Shown here: positions 36,616 to 45,532 of the stretch, piece after piece
Numbering within the stretch: position 1 is the first letter of the stretch
Layout: each line of letters begins with the position of its first letter
NCBI RefSeq assembly: GCF_003003095.1
Contig: NZ_PVTT01000002.1
Span: 124,001-188,000, forward strand
Length of the DNA stretch: 64,000 bases
Direction: 5' to 3'
Source: Hasllibacter halocynthiae
GTDB taxonomy: Bacteria; Pseudomonadota; Alphaproteobacteria; Rhodobacterales; Rhodobacteraceae
The notes under the pieces: model-generated
Told to the model about the DNA's origin: nothing
The model's input: only the letters and a program-made list of their open reading frames with translations
Databases searched by the model: none
Program-made: the position numbers and the translations under genes

Positions 36616-38046
36616 TCAAGCGCGCCGCCCCTCGGATGCGCCCAGCGGAAAGACCTTGGCGGGGTTCAGCAGCCAGCCGGGGTCGAAGACGTCCTTCACG
36701 CGCATCTGCATCTCCAGGTCGCCTTCGCCGAACTGCACGCCCATCAGGTCGCGCTTCTCGACGCCGACCCCGTGCTCGCCCGTCAGGCAGCCGCCCACCT
36801 CGACGCAGAGCCTCAGGATCTCCGCCCCCAGCGCCTCGCACCGCTCGAGCTGGCCGTCCGCGTTCGCGTCGAAGAGGATCAGGGGGTGCATGTTGCCGTC
36901 GCCCGCATGGAAGACGTTCGCCACCTCCAGCCCGTACTCCCGCGACAGCGCTTCGATGCGCCCCAGCACGCGCGGCAGCTCCGAGACGGGGATCGTCCCG
37001 TCGAGGCACATGTAGTCGCCCAGCTGGCCCATCGCGCCGAAGGCCGACTTGCGCCCCAGCCAGATCGCCGCCGCCTCCTCGGGGGTCTTCGCGCGGCGCA
37101 GCTCGACCGGGTCGTGCCTCCGGGCGACGGCCTCGATCGCGCCCAGCTGCTCCTCGATCTCGCCCTCGGACCCTTCCACCTCGACGATCAGCAGCGCCTC
37201 GCAATCCGGGTATCCGGCGCCCGCGAAGGCCTCCGTCGCGCGGATGCAGGGGCGGTCCATGAACTCGATGGCGACCGGCAGCACGCCCGCCTCGATGATG
37301 CCCGACACGCAGGCCCCCGCCGTCACGGGATCGTCGAAGCCGACGAGGACGGGCATCGCGCCCTCGGGCTTGGGAAGGATGCGCAGCGTCGCCTCGGTGA
37401 CGACGCCCAGCTGCCCCTCGCTGCCGCAGATCGCCCCCAGCAGGTCCAGCCCCGCCGGGTCCATGTGGGCGCCGCCGATCTCCAGCACCTCGCCTTCCAT
37501 CGTGACCAGCGTCACGCCCAGCAGGTTGTTCGTCGTCACCCCGTATTTCAGGCAGTGCGCCCCGCCCGAGTTCATCGCCACGTTCCCCGCGATCGCGCAG
37601 GCCAGCTGCGAGGACGGGTCCGGCGCGTAGAAGAAGCCCAGCCCCTCGACCGCGCCGGTCACGGAGAGGTTCGTGCGCCCCGCCTCCACCCGGATGAAGC
37701 GATCCTCGGGCGAGGTCTCGAGCACCCGGTTCAGCCGCGCCACGCCCAGGACCACCGAATCGGCCGTGGGCAGCGCCCCCCCGGCCAGCGAGGTGCCCGA
37801 GCCGCGCGGCACCACCGGCACCCCCTCCTCGTGGCAGACGCGCAGCGCGGCGGCGACCTCCTGCGTGCTCGACGGCAGCACGACCGCGAGCGGCGGGCAC
37901 TTGTAGGCCGTCAGGGCGTCGCATTCGTAGGCGCGGGTCGCCACGGGGTCGTCGATCACGGCGCCGGGGGACAGGACCGCGCGCAGGCGCGAGGCGACCT
38001 GGGCCCTCCTCTCCATGATCCGGGCGTCGGGCGCGGGCATCTGCAT
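36616..38046 (-). CDS. glcD: glycolate oxidase catalytic subunit
   Basis: The 476-residue flavoprotein catalyses glycolate to glyoxylate. The FAD-binding half has VVPRGSGTSLAGGALP (about residues 77-92), AIAGNVAMNSGGAHCLKYG and LLGAICGSEGQLGVVTEATL. The substrate-side motifs are NVFHAGDGNMHPLILFD and CLTGEHGVGVEKRDLM, typical of GlcD and D-lactate dehydrogenases; the neighbours glcE and glcF settle the assignment. The start has AGGAGG 8 bases upstream. It is the first gene of the operon. Confidence 0.96.
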   Translation of the reverse strand: MQMPAPDARIMERRAQVASRLRAVLSPGAVIDDPVATRAYECDALTAYKCPPLAVVLPSSTQEVAAALRVCHEEGVPVVPRGSGTSLAGGALPTADSVVLGVARLNRVLETSPEDRFIRVEAGRTNLSVTGAVEGLGFFYAPDPSSQLACAIAGNVAMNSGGAHCLKYGVTTNNLLGVTLVTMEGEVLEIGGAHMDPAGLDLLGAICGSEGQLGVVTEATLRILPKPEGAMPVLVGFDDPVTAGACVSGIIEAGVLPVAIEFMDRPCIRATEAFAGAGYPDCEALLIVEVEGSEGEIEEQLGAIEAVARRHDPVELRRAKTPEEAAAIWLGRKSAFGAMGQLGDYMCLDGTIPVSELPRVLGRIEALSREYGLEVANVFHAGDGNMHPLILFDANADGQLERCEALGAEILRLCVEVGGCLTGEHGVGVEKRDLMGVQFGEGDLEMQMRVKDVFDPGWLLNPAKVFPLGASEGRRA

Positions 38047-38168
38047 CGGACGACCTCCTCTCGGGGCCGGTATACAGGCCGGCGGGGCCCGGTAAAGCGA
38101 CCGGGGCCGTCCGGGCGCACGCGATGGTGCTCGCGATCGGCGCCGTTCCGTGCCATGAAGGGCCGACC

Positions 38169-38528
38169 ATGCGCCTCCCCCTAGCCTTCCTCGCGCCTCT
38201 CGCCGCCGCCGCGCCGGCCTTCGCCGACCCGGCCGCCATCGTCTCGGCCGAGGCGTCGCGCGCGGCGGACGGCTGGCGCTTCGACGTCACCATCGCCCAC
38301 GAGGAGACCGGCTGGGACGACTACGCGAACGGCTGGCGCGTCCTCGGCCCGGACGGCGCGGTCCTGGGCACGCGGGTCCTCGCCCACCCCCACCCGGACG
38401 AGCAGCCCTTCACCCGCTCCCTCTCCGGGGTGGCGATCCCGGACGGGGTCGAGGAGGTCGCCATCCAGTCCAGCACCCTCGCGACGGGCTGGTCGGGCGA
38501 GACCCTCGCGCTGCGCCTTCCCGACTGA
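38169..38528 (+). CDS. small exported protein of unknown function
   Basis: The 119-residue product has a signal peptide (about residues 1-19, RLPLAFLAPLAAAAPAFA) and a mature domain of about 100 residues. Its sequence (GWRFDVTIAHEETGWDDYAN, GWRVLGPDGAVLGTRVLAHP, DEQPFTRSLSGVAIPDGV) looks like a small immunoglobulin-like beta sandwich. There are no cysteines. It is conserved in style with small exported proteins of Rhodobacterales, but I know no function. It is divergent from glcD by 122 bp and followed by a strong GC hairpin. Confidence 0.72.
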   Translation: MRLPLAFLAPLAAAAPAFADPAAIVSAEASRAADGWRFDVTIAHEETGWDDYANGWRVLGPDGAVLGTRVLAHPHPDEQPFTRSLSGVAIPDGVEEVAIQSSTLATGWSGETLALRLPD

Positions 38529-38534
38529 GCCCAG

Positions 38535-38563
38535 GGCGCCCCCGGCCGGGACCGGGGGGCGCC
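38535..38563 (+). terminator. GC-rich terminator-like hairpin
   Basis: GGCGCCCCCGG (38535-38545) pairs with CCGGGGGGCGCC (38552-38563) with one bulged G and a 6-base loop, starting 7 bases after the stop. It has no T tract. Confidence 0.55.
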
Positions 38564-39758
38564 GGATCGCGCCCCGCCCGGCCGGCCTCGGCCTCGGCCT
38601 TGGCTCGGAAGGTGGGGGGAACGCCGGCGAGGGCAGGAACACGTCCCCAGCGGCGGATCGGCACGAGAAGCCGTTCCGGGGCCGCACGGGGACGCCGTCG
38701 CCGACGTTCGCGGCCATCGACTCTGCAGCCTGTTCCGCAACCCCTCCTCGCACGGGCCCCCTTAAGAAAGGGTGAACGGCAGGGCCGAACGCCAGCGCGC
38801 GCAGAAGGCACGCCCCGCCCCGACGAGGCCGGCGAAGTGGAAGTCCGAAGGACGGGGGCGCCCCGGAGGAAGGCCGCCGAGGGCCACGGACGACCGAGAC
38901 CAGGGGGCCGGCCAAGCCCCCCCGCGGCCCCGAACGGCCCTGGGGGCTCGCGCCCCGGTCCCCGCCCGAGAGTGGCACGAACCAGGCCCCCGGGAAGACA
39001 GTCCGAAGCCCGGACCGTCCCATAAACAAAGATACAAGGGCGCTCCGCAGAAGAAGGACGGGAGGCGAAGATCGGCGGAGCCCTTCGGGGCCGCCCTTGA
39101 GTGGAACGAGGGCCACGGCGCCCCCGTCTGGGCACCCGCGAGGCGCCCCCCGCGAACGGCGGGCCACTCCCCGGCGGGGGGCGGGCGCCAGGGCGCGAAG
39201 GCCAGCGAAGCCCCGCCGGATGCCCTTGGGCAGCCAGGGCGGCGGACCCGTCCCGGCGCCGGGCGCGGGCGGGGCGAAAGCCGGGGATGGCCGCCCCGGG
39301 GGGCGACGGCGCGCTAAGCGACGAGACGCCTCGAACGCCTCCCAGGAGGGGGAAGGGGCCGCGGAGTCGTTCCCAACCGGGACGCGGGCGGCGCGGAAGC
39401 CAAGGACGGCGGGCCACTTCGGCGGGCCACTTCGGCGGAGAACGCGCGGGGGTGAGGGCGGAGGACGACGGGCGCCTGCCGGATCGGCCGCCGCGATCCG
39501 GCCACCGGAGGGGGAGACGACCGGGCCGTTCCCACATGGACCATGGACGGAGCGGAAGGCCCCCTGCGGGCCGCCAATCCAGGAGGGGGGCCCGCAAGGG
39601 CGCGGAGGGGCGTGGCGGCGTCCCGAGCGCGCCCGCCCGAAGCGGCCGGCACCTGGCCGAAGGTGAAGGCCGGCCGGGCCGCTTCGGAAGGCCCCCGGGG
39701 AAGCCGGCGAGATGGAAGGGCGGGCGGCCCGCCCGGCGTCGCCCGCCGCCGGCGCCTC
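38564..39758. other. 1.2-kb region without a credible gene
   Basis: Open frames here read as Arg/Pro/Gly-rich translations without recognisable domains, ribosome sites or codon bias like the neighbours. The plus strand is enriched in purines (roughly 58-60% in the lines I counted). Words recur in one orientation: GGGCCAC at 38881, 39110, 39163, 39411 and 39424; AAGGACGG at 38848, 39054 and 39402. Hairpins include CCCTT-AAGA-AAGGG near 38760 and a UUCG-capped stem at 39074-39095. There is no match to RNase P, tmRNA or 6S RNA that I can see. It may be a structured RNA or a decayed element. Confidence 0.5.
39408..39438. repeat. tandem 13-bp repeat, 2.4 copies
   Basis: GGCGGGCCACTTC is repeated at 39408-39420 and 39421-39433, followed by GGCGG. 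A related GGCGGGCCACTCC occurs near 39160. Confidence 0.75.
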
Positions 39759-41810
39759 TCAGGTCCGGCGCCCCTCCAGCAGCCAAGCGCCGAGCACCAG
39801 CATCCCCGCCACCAGGAGCCACAGCCAGGGCGCGCCGAGGGGGGTGATCGTCAGCCCCGTCGTCACCGCCGCCTCGCGCGGGGTGATCCCGATCCAGCCG
39901 CGCCCGAAGGCCGCCCGGCCGGGGCGGACCTCGCGCACCTGCGGCAGCCCCCCCTCGATCGGGCGCACGGCCCCGCCCGAGGCCTCGGCCGCCGCGCCCA
40001 GCACCGCGTCCGTGGCCAGCGTGCGCTCGAACTCGCGCGGGGCGGGCGGGCCGAGGCCGAACACCGCGACGATCCCGCCCTCCTCCAGCCGGTAGAGGCC
40101 CAGCTCCGGCGCGTCGTAGCGGCCCTGGAACACCCCTGGCGAGACCTCCTCCAGCGGCACGGCGACCACCTCGCCGTCCGGGCCGGTGACGAGGACGTCG
40201 CCCGGCGGCTCCTCGCGCAGGGTGCGGCGGGTGATCACCATCCGCTGCCCCTCCGCCTGGGCGGTCAGCGCCTCCTCCTCCAGCTCGGGCTCCTTCATCA
40301 GCCAATGGGCGAGGCGGCGCAGCAGCTCCATCTGCGGGCCGCCCCCGTCCACCCCCCGATCCCAGAGCCAGGCATGGTCCGACGCAAGGAGCGCGACCCG
40401 CCCCTCCCCCACCCGAGAGAGCTGCAGGAGCGGCCGCTCGCCCGGGCCGGCCATCACCGTCTGGCCGTCCACCGGGCTGACGTCGACGAGGCGCCCCCAG
40501 CGGCCCCACGCGGCCTCGCCCACGGGGGCGAGGCCGTCCGTCACCGGATGGCGCCCGCCGATCTCCGTGACCTCGGGGCGGAACGCCTCCTCCAGGACGA
40601 CGGAGGTGGGCGCGCCGGGCAGCACCTCCCCCAGCGGCGAGTAGTAGAGCGAGGAGGCCGTCGCGAAGTCCGGCCCCGCCGCGACCAGCACCGCGCCGCC
40701 CTCGCGCACGTAGTCGGCGACCGAGGCGAGGTAGCTGTCGGGCAGGATCCCGCGCCGCTGGTAGCGGTCGAAGATGATGAGGTCGAACTCCTCGACCTTC
40801 TCGAGGAACAGCTCGCGCGTCGGGAAGGCGATCAGCGACAGCTCGTCCACCGGCACCCCGTCCTCCTTGCCCGGCGGGCGCAGGATGGTGAAGTGGACGA
40901 GGTCGACCTGGCTGTCCGACTTCAGCAGGTTCCGCCAGGTGCGCGTGCCGGGATGCGGCTCCCCGCTGACGAGGAGGACCCGCAGGCGGTCGCGCACGCC
41001 CGTCATCTGGACGATCGCGGCGTTGTTGCGATCGGTCGTCTCGCCCTCGAGGCCCGGCGTCTCGAAGCGGATCACGTTGCGGCCCCCGTGCGGCAGCACG
41101 ACCGGCAGGCGCAGCACCTCGCCCGGCCGGACGAGGCCGGTCACCGGCTCGGCGCCGTCCACCGACATCGCGACCTCGGCGGAGCCGGCGACGCCTTCGG
41201 GCACGGGGCCCTCGTCGACGACCTCGACCTCCAGGACGACCTCCTCGCCGAGGATGGCGTAGGCCGGCGCGCCCCTGACCACCAGGCGGCGGTCCCAGTC
41301 GTCCCGCTCGCCGGTCAGGAGGACGTGGAAGGGCGCGTCCACCGAAGGCACGGCGAGGGGGTCGGCGACCTGCCCGTCCGTCAAGGCGATCACCCCGGCG
41401 ATCCGCCCCGCCGGCAGCTCGGCCACCGCGCGGGACAGGGCCCCGCCCAGCAGCGTGCCGCCGTCGCCCGGATCGTCCGCCACGTCCACGCGCACCACGT
41501 CCGCGCGGTCCTCCAGCGCCTCCTCCAGGGCGGCGGCGGCCCCGGCGGTGCGCGCGTCCCGCCCGTCCAGCCGGTTCGAGGCCGAGGCGTCCACCGCCAG
41601 GACCACGAGGTCCGACAACCCCTCCTCCTCGGCGACGCGCAGCGCCGGCCCCGCCAGCGCCGCGATCAGCGCGACCCCCGCCAGCGCCCGCAGCCACCAA
41701 CCCGGCAGCCCCCGCCAGGCGGCCAGCGCGACCACGACCAGCGCCAGCGCGCCCATGCCGGCGACGACCTCCCAGGGGACGAGCGGCGAGAAGGCGAGGT
41801 CGCGCCGCAT
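39759..41810 (-). CDS. large membrane protein of the MoxR/DUF58/DUF4159 cluster, glutamine-amidotransferase-like
   Basis: The 683-residue protein has two N-terminal helices (about residues 13-55), a von Willebrand-like region (LSDLVVLAVDASASNR) and a glutamine amidotransferase-like segment. The latter includes LRVLLVSGEPHPGTRTW, VEEFDLIIFDRYQRRGI and YVREGGAVLVAAGPDFA. It ends in a helix (about 657-675). It lacks an obvious catalytic Cys-His-Glu triad, so the amidotransferase fold is probably structural. It follows DUF4159 by one base and is the last gene of the operon. The whole set is conserved in alphaproteobacteria, with no established role beyond an envelope-related guess. Confidence 0.8.
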   Translation of the reverse strand: MRRDLAFSPLVPWEVVAGMGALALVVVALAAWRGLPGWWLRALAGVALIAALAGPALRVAEEEGLSDLVVLAVDASASNRLDGRDARTAGAAAALEEALEDRADVVRVDVADDPGDGGTLLGGALSRAVAELPAGRIAGVIALTDGQVADPLAVPSVDAPFHVLLTGERDDWDRRLVVRGAPAYAILGEEVVLEVEVVDEGPVPEGVAGSAEVAMSVDGAEPVTGLVRPGEVLRLPVVLPHGGRNVIRFETPGLEGETTDRNNAAIVQMTGVRDRLRVLLVSGEPHPGTRTWRNLLKSDSQVDLVHFTILRPPGKEDGVPVDELSLIAFPTRELFLEKVEEFDLIIFDRYQRRGILPDSYLASVADYVREGGAVLVAAGPDFATASSLYYSPLGEVLPGAPTSVVLEEAFRPEVTEIGGRHPVTDGLAPVGEAAWGRWGRLVDVSPVDGQTVMAGPGERPLLQLSRVGEGRVALLASDHAWLWDRGVDGGGPQMELLRRLAHWLMKEPELEEEALTAQAEGQRMVITRRTLREEPPGDVLVTGPDGEVVAVPLEEVSPGVFQGRYDAPELGLYRLEEGGIVAVFGLGPPAPREFERTLATDAVLGAAAEASGGAVRPIEGGLPQVREVRPGRAAFGRGWIGITPREAAVTTGLTITPLGAPWLWLLVAGMLVLGAWLLEGRRT

Positions 41811-41811
41811 C

Positions 41812-44610
41812 TCAGTTCCCCAGCCGGTCGAGGAGGGCCGGAACGTGCACTTGGTCTGATTTGTAGTTGCCCGACAGCACGTGCATCACGAGGTTGACGC
41901 CGAAGCGCAGCGCGATCTCGCGCTGACGCTCGCCCGCGGGGCCGCGACCGACCTGCAGCATCGGGCGCCCCGCGTCGGTGACGGCCCATGCGGCGGCCCA
42001 GTCGTTGCCGCCGATCAGCACGGGGGTCACGTTGTCGTTGAGGTTGCGGAACGGCATGCCCTCGATCCGTTCGGCCCCGGGGGGCGCGGCCTCGACCCAG
42101 ACGTCGCGCCCGTTGAAGCGGCCCGGATAGTCCTGCAGCAGGTAGAAGGCCCGGCCCAGGACGTGGTCCTCGGGCAGCCGCTCCAGGGGCGGCACGTCGA
42201 GACCGGCGGCGATGCGCTGCAGCGCGCGCCCCTCGGCCGTGGTGCCGCCGCCCCGGAAGCCTGCGTCGCGCGTGTCGAAGACGATCATGCCCCCGCCGCG
42301 CAGGTAGCGGTTCAGCGCCTCGGTCGCGGTGGCGCCGGGGGTCGGCTGGTCGGCCGTGACGGGCCAGTAGAGAAGGGGGTAGAAGCCCAGCTCGTCCTCG
42401 CCGGGCACGACGCCAGCGGGGCGGCGCGGCTCGACGGAGGTGCGCGCGGCGAGGGTGCGCGACAGGCCCAGCAGCCCCGCCTCGCTGATCTCGTCCACCG
42501 CCGGATCGCCCGTCACGACATAGGCCAGCGTCACGTCGGAGGCGGCCTGGATATCCTCGGCGTCGAAGGGCGCCTCCTCGCCCGGGGTCGCCGTGGCAGG
42601 GCCGCCGCCGGGGGCCGCGTCCTGCGCGTCGGCGCCCCCGGGCGCCAGCGCCAGCGCCAGGGGCAGCAGCGCCGCCGCCACCGCCCCCCGGCGGAGCCGG
42701 AGCCGCCCGGCCAGCCACATCGACAGCAGCGCGTCCAGCGCCAGCAGGGCCAGCGCCGCCACGAGGAGCCACCCGCCCAGCGGCATCTCCTCGTCGACGA
42801 CGAGCGGGCCGGGCGCGCGGGGCCACTCGAACGCCGCCGGCCCCGCCTCCGCCGCCTCCGTGCCGATCACGTTCACCGCGACGGCCCGGTCCTCGCCGGC
42901 GTAGAGGCCCGGCGGCAGCGCCGCGCCGGGCCCCGATGCCAGCGCCTCGGCCACGGCCTCGCCCGCGACGCCCGCGCGCTCGCCGGCGTCGCGGGCGGCG
43001 CCGTAGGCGTCCAGCAGGACCTCGGGCACCAGCACCGTGCCCTCCAGCCCGCCGGCGCCCTCGCGGCCCCCGCCCGCGCCCAGTGCCAGCCGGTCCAGCA
43101 TCCGCACGAAGAGCCCCGAGAGTGGAAGCCCCGACCATTCGGCGTTGGCGGTGACGTGGAACAGCACCACCCGCCCCTCGCCGAGGGGCGCCGCCGTCAC
43201 GAGGGGGGTGCCGTCCTCCAGCGCCGCGATGGTCCGCTCCGCGAGGTCGGGCCCCGGCTCGGCGACCACCTGGGCCGAGACGCGCACCTCCTCGGGCACA
43301 TCGAGCCCCGCGAAAGGCCCCTCGGGGTCGAAGGGGCGCAGGGCCTTGGGCTCGCCCCAGGACATCGCGCCGCCCACCGTGCGCCCGCCGGCGCGCAGGC
43401 GCACCGGAAGGAGCGGGTCGTCCTCGCCCACCCCGACCTCCGAGGCGGCCATGCGCGGCCCCGCGAAGCGGATCAGCGTGCCCCCGCCGCGGACCCAGGC
43501 CTCCAGCGCGGCGGCCTCCGGCACCCGGCCCGCGTCGGCGAGCACGATCGCGTCCGGGTTGGCCGGGATCACGGCGCCGAGGTCGCCCTCGATCAGGTCC
43601 GCGACCGGCGCCAGCGCCTCCCGCAGGTAGTGCGACGGCGACAGCAGCACGAGCGCCTCGTCCGCGCCGGGCCCCAGGACGGCGATCTCGCGGCGGCGCA
43701 GCCCGTCATCGGCCAATTGCACCGCCCCGGCGGAGCGGACGCCCCCGACCTCGAAGCGCTGCACCCGCGCCAGCAGCTCGGACGGCATCTCCAGCAGGGC
43801 CTCGGCACGGGTCGCGCCCGCCTCGAACGCCGCCTCGCCCTGCGCGAGGACGCGCACCGCGCCGGCGGGGTCGGGGCCGCGCGCGATCACCCGCGCGACC
43901 TGCGCCGGACCGCCCGAGGGGCGGTGGACCTCCAGCGCGACCTCGCCCCCCTCGGGCCGAGGCGGGCCCAGAGACGGCGGGATGCCTGCCGCCTCGGCCA
44001 CCTCGACCGGCCCGAACGCCTCCAGCCGCGCGAGAAGCTCCGCCCGGCCCGGATGGTCCAGCCCGTCCGAGATCCAGAGCGTCCCGGCCGTGCCCTCAGG
44101 TATGGCGAAGGCCGCATAGTCGGGCGCGAAGGGCGCGGGCTCCAGCCCCGGCAGGGCCGCGAGCGCGCCTTCCGCTGGCGAGAAGCGCGCCTCGACCGGC
44201 GGCGCGGTCAGCGCCGCGACCGACACGGGCCGGCCGTCGCGCGCGGCCTCCTCCAGCGCGGCCTCGACGCGCGCCTGCCGCGCCGCCCAGTCCGGCGCGC
44301 TCCCCCAGGAGGCGTCCGCGACGATCAGCAGCGGCCCGGTGCCACCCGCGCCCTCGCGCGGGTTCAGCACGGGGCCCGCCAGCCCGACGATCACCGCCCC
44401 CAGCGCCAGCGTCCGCAGGAGCAGCAGCCACCACGGCGTGCGATCGGCCGCCGCCTCCTCGTCCTGCAGGCCGAGCAGCAGCGCGACCCCGGGAAAGCGC
44501 CGCCGCACCGGCGCGGGCGGCACCGCGCGCAGGACCAGCCAGAGGATCGGCAGCACGACCAGCGCCAGGAGGAGGAACGGCGCGAGGAAGGCGACGGGCC
44601 CCAGCGTCAC
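41812..44610 (-). CDS. DUF4159 protein with N-terminal BatA-like region
   Basis: The 932-residue protein starts at a GTG overlapping the DUF58 stop. The N-terminus is BatA-like with two helices (LAPFLLLALVVLPILWLVL, WWLLLLRTLALGAVIVGLAG), followed by a VWA-like domain (GPLLIVADASWGSAPDWA). Helices at about residues 640-690 precede the C-terminal DUF4159 domain (about 720-925; FYPLLYWPVTAD, NRYLRGGGMIVFDTRDAG, LDRLGN at the end). DUF4159 is a class I glutamine-amidotransferase-like fold. Fusion of BatA-like and DUF4159 parts is normal in this order. It probably works at the inner membrane with MoxR. Confidence 0.85.
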   Translation of the reverse strand: MTLGPVAFLAPFLLLALVVLPILWLVLRAVPPAPVRRRFPGVALLLGLQDEEAAADRTPWWLLLLRTLALGAVIVGLAGPVLNPREGAGGTGPLLIVADASWGSAPDWAARQARVEAALEEAARDGRPVSVAALTAPPVEARFSPAEGALAALPGLEPAPFAPDYAAFAIPEGTAGTLWISDGLDHPGRAELLARLEAFGPVEVAEAAGIPPSLGPPRPEGGEVALEVHRPSGGPAQVARVIARGPDPAGAVRVLAQGEAAFEAGATRAEALLEMPSELLARVQRFEVGGVRSAGAVQLADDGLRRREIAVLGPGADEALVLLSPSHYLREALAPVADLIEGDLGAVIPANPDAIVLADAGRVPEAAALEAWVRGGGTLIRFAGPRMAASEVGVGEDDPLLPVRLRAGGRTVGGAMSWGEPKALRPFDPEGPFAGLDVPEEVRVSAQVVAEPGPDLAERTIAALEDGTPLVTAAPLGEGRVVLFHVTANAEWSGLPLSGLFVRMLDRLALGAGGGREGAGGLEGTVLVPEVLLDAYGAARDAGERAGVAGEAVAEALASGPGAALPPGLYAGEDRAVAVNVIGTEAAEAGPAAFEWPRAPGPLVVDEEMPLGGWLLVAALALLALDALLSMWLAGRLRLRRGAVAAALLPLALALAPGGADAQDAAPGGGPATATPGEEAPFDAEDIQAASDVTLAYVVTGDPAVDEISEAGLLGLSRTLAARTSVEPRRPAGVVPGEDELGFYPLLYWPVTADQPTPGATATEALNRYLRGGGMIVFDTRDAGFRGGGTTAEGRALQRIAAGLDVPPLERLPEDHVLGRAFYLLQDYPGRFNGRDVWVEAAPPGAERIEGMPFRNLNDNVTPVLIGGNDWAAAWAVTDAGRPMLQVGRGPAGERQREIALRFGVNLVMHVLSGNYKSDQVHVPALLDRLGN

Positions 44611-45527
44611 CGGCCCCCGCCCTCCAGCGCATGGTAGAGCCCGCCGAGCGCCGCCGCCGCCGACCCGTCCGTCGCGTGCCGCGTCCAGACCCAGCCCGTG
44701 CGGCGGCACGCGTCCCGCAGCGCCGCGCGGCGTTCGGCGAGGCGCCCGCGATACTCGCCGCGTAGCGCGTCCGCCTTCCTCGTCTCGTGCCTGAGCCGGC
44801 CGCCCATGCTCTCGAAGACGGTCCGCCCTTCGTAGGGCAGCGCCTCCTCCGCGGGGTCGAGCACCTGGCAGAGGACGCCCCGCACGCCCGCGTCGGCCGC
44901 CCGCCGCATCGCGGCGAGCGCGGGCTCCACCGGGCCGAGGAAGTCCGACAGCCAGAGCGCGCGCGTGTTGGGCGGGGGCGGCGTCTGCGGCGCGCGTCCG
45001 TAATCCCCCTCGTAATCCCCCCCGTGATCCCCCCCGCGATCCCCCCCGGCGCCAGGCCCGGCGAGGTCGGCGGCGATCCGGTCCAGCCGCGCCCGGCCCG
45101 CCGCGGGGGGCGGACCGCGCCCCTCCCCGGGCGCGAGGGCCACCCGCTCCCCCCCCCGGATCAGGAGGATCGCGCAGGCCAGCCCCAGCAGCGCTGCCCG
45201 GTCCGCCTTCGGCGCCCGCCCGCCCTCCGCGAAGTCCATGGAGGCCGAGCGGTCGACCCAGATCGTCACCGCCTGGCTCGTCTCCCACTCCATCTCGCGG
45301 ACGAAGGTAGCGTCCGACCGGGCGCTTCGGCGCCAGTCGATGCTGCGCGCGGGGTCGCCCGGCATCGCGTGGCGGAACTGCCAGAACTCGTCGCCCGCGC
45401 CGGGACGGCGGCGCCCGTGCGCGCCGTGGGCGACCGTGCTCGCCAGGCGCTCGGCCCGCGCCAGCAGCGGCGGCAGCGGCGCGGCCAGCGCGTCGGCGCG
45501 CGGCCGAAGGGTGACGGGCGCGGCCAC
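44607..45527 (-). CDS. DUF58 (VWA-like) protein
   Basis: The 306-residue protein has the DUF58 signature GDEFWQFRHAMPGDPARSID and DWRRSARSDATFVREMEWE, followed by a MIDAS-type metal site in TIWVDRSASMDFAEGG (D-x-S-x-S). DUF58 proteins pair with MoxR ATPases. Start is GTG at 45527, 5 bp after the moxR stop. Near residues 160-176 a low-complexity insertion (GGDRGGDHGGDYEGDYG) comes from a tandem 12-bp DNA repeat and likely forms a flexible surface loop. The stop overlaps the DUF4159 start by four bases. Confidence 0.88.
   Translation of the reverse strand: MAAPVTLRPRADALAAPLPPLLARAERLASTVAHGAHGRRRPGAGDEFWQFRHAMPGDPARSIDWRRSARSDATFVREMEWETSQAVTIWVDRSASMDFAEGGRAPKADRAALLGLACAILLIRGGERVALAPGEGRGPPPAAGRARLDRIAADLAGPGAGGDRGGDHGGDYEGDYGRAPQTPPPPNTRALWLSDFLGPVEPALAAMRRAADAGVRGVLCQVLDPAEEALPYEGRTVFESMGGRLRHETRKADALRGEYRGRLAERRAALRDACRRTGWVWTRHATDGSAAAALGGLYHALEGGGR
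45001..45048. repeat. four tandem copies of a 12-bp unit inside the DUF58 gene
   Basis: Units at 45001, 45013, 45025 and 45037 follow (C/T)(A/G)ATCCCCC(C/T)CG on the plus strand. They add four residues each to the protein, so slippage keeps the frame. Confidence 0.85.
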
Positions 45528-45532
45528 GGGGC

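Noticed and set aside
38181-39167. Minus-strand 328-codon reading frame crossing the gene-free island
   Set aside because: It is Arg/Pro-rich, has no domains, overlaps the better-supported exported gene at 38169-38528, and lacks a ribosome site.
38564-39758. RNase P RNA, tmRNA or 6S RNA
   Set aside because: I looked for their conserved core words by eye on both strands and did not find them in the right order; a covariance search would be decisive.
45001-45048. CRISPR-like array
   Set aside because: The 12-bp units are contiguous with no unique spacers and lie in a coding frame.
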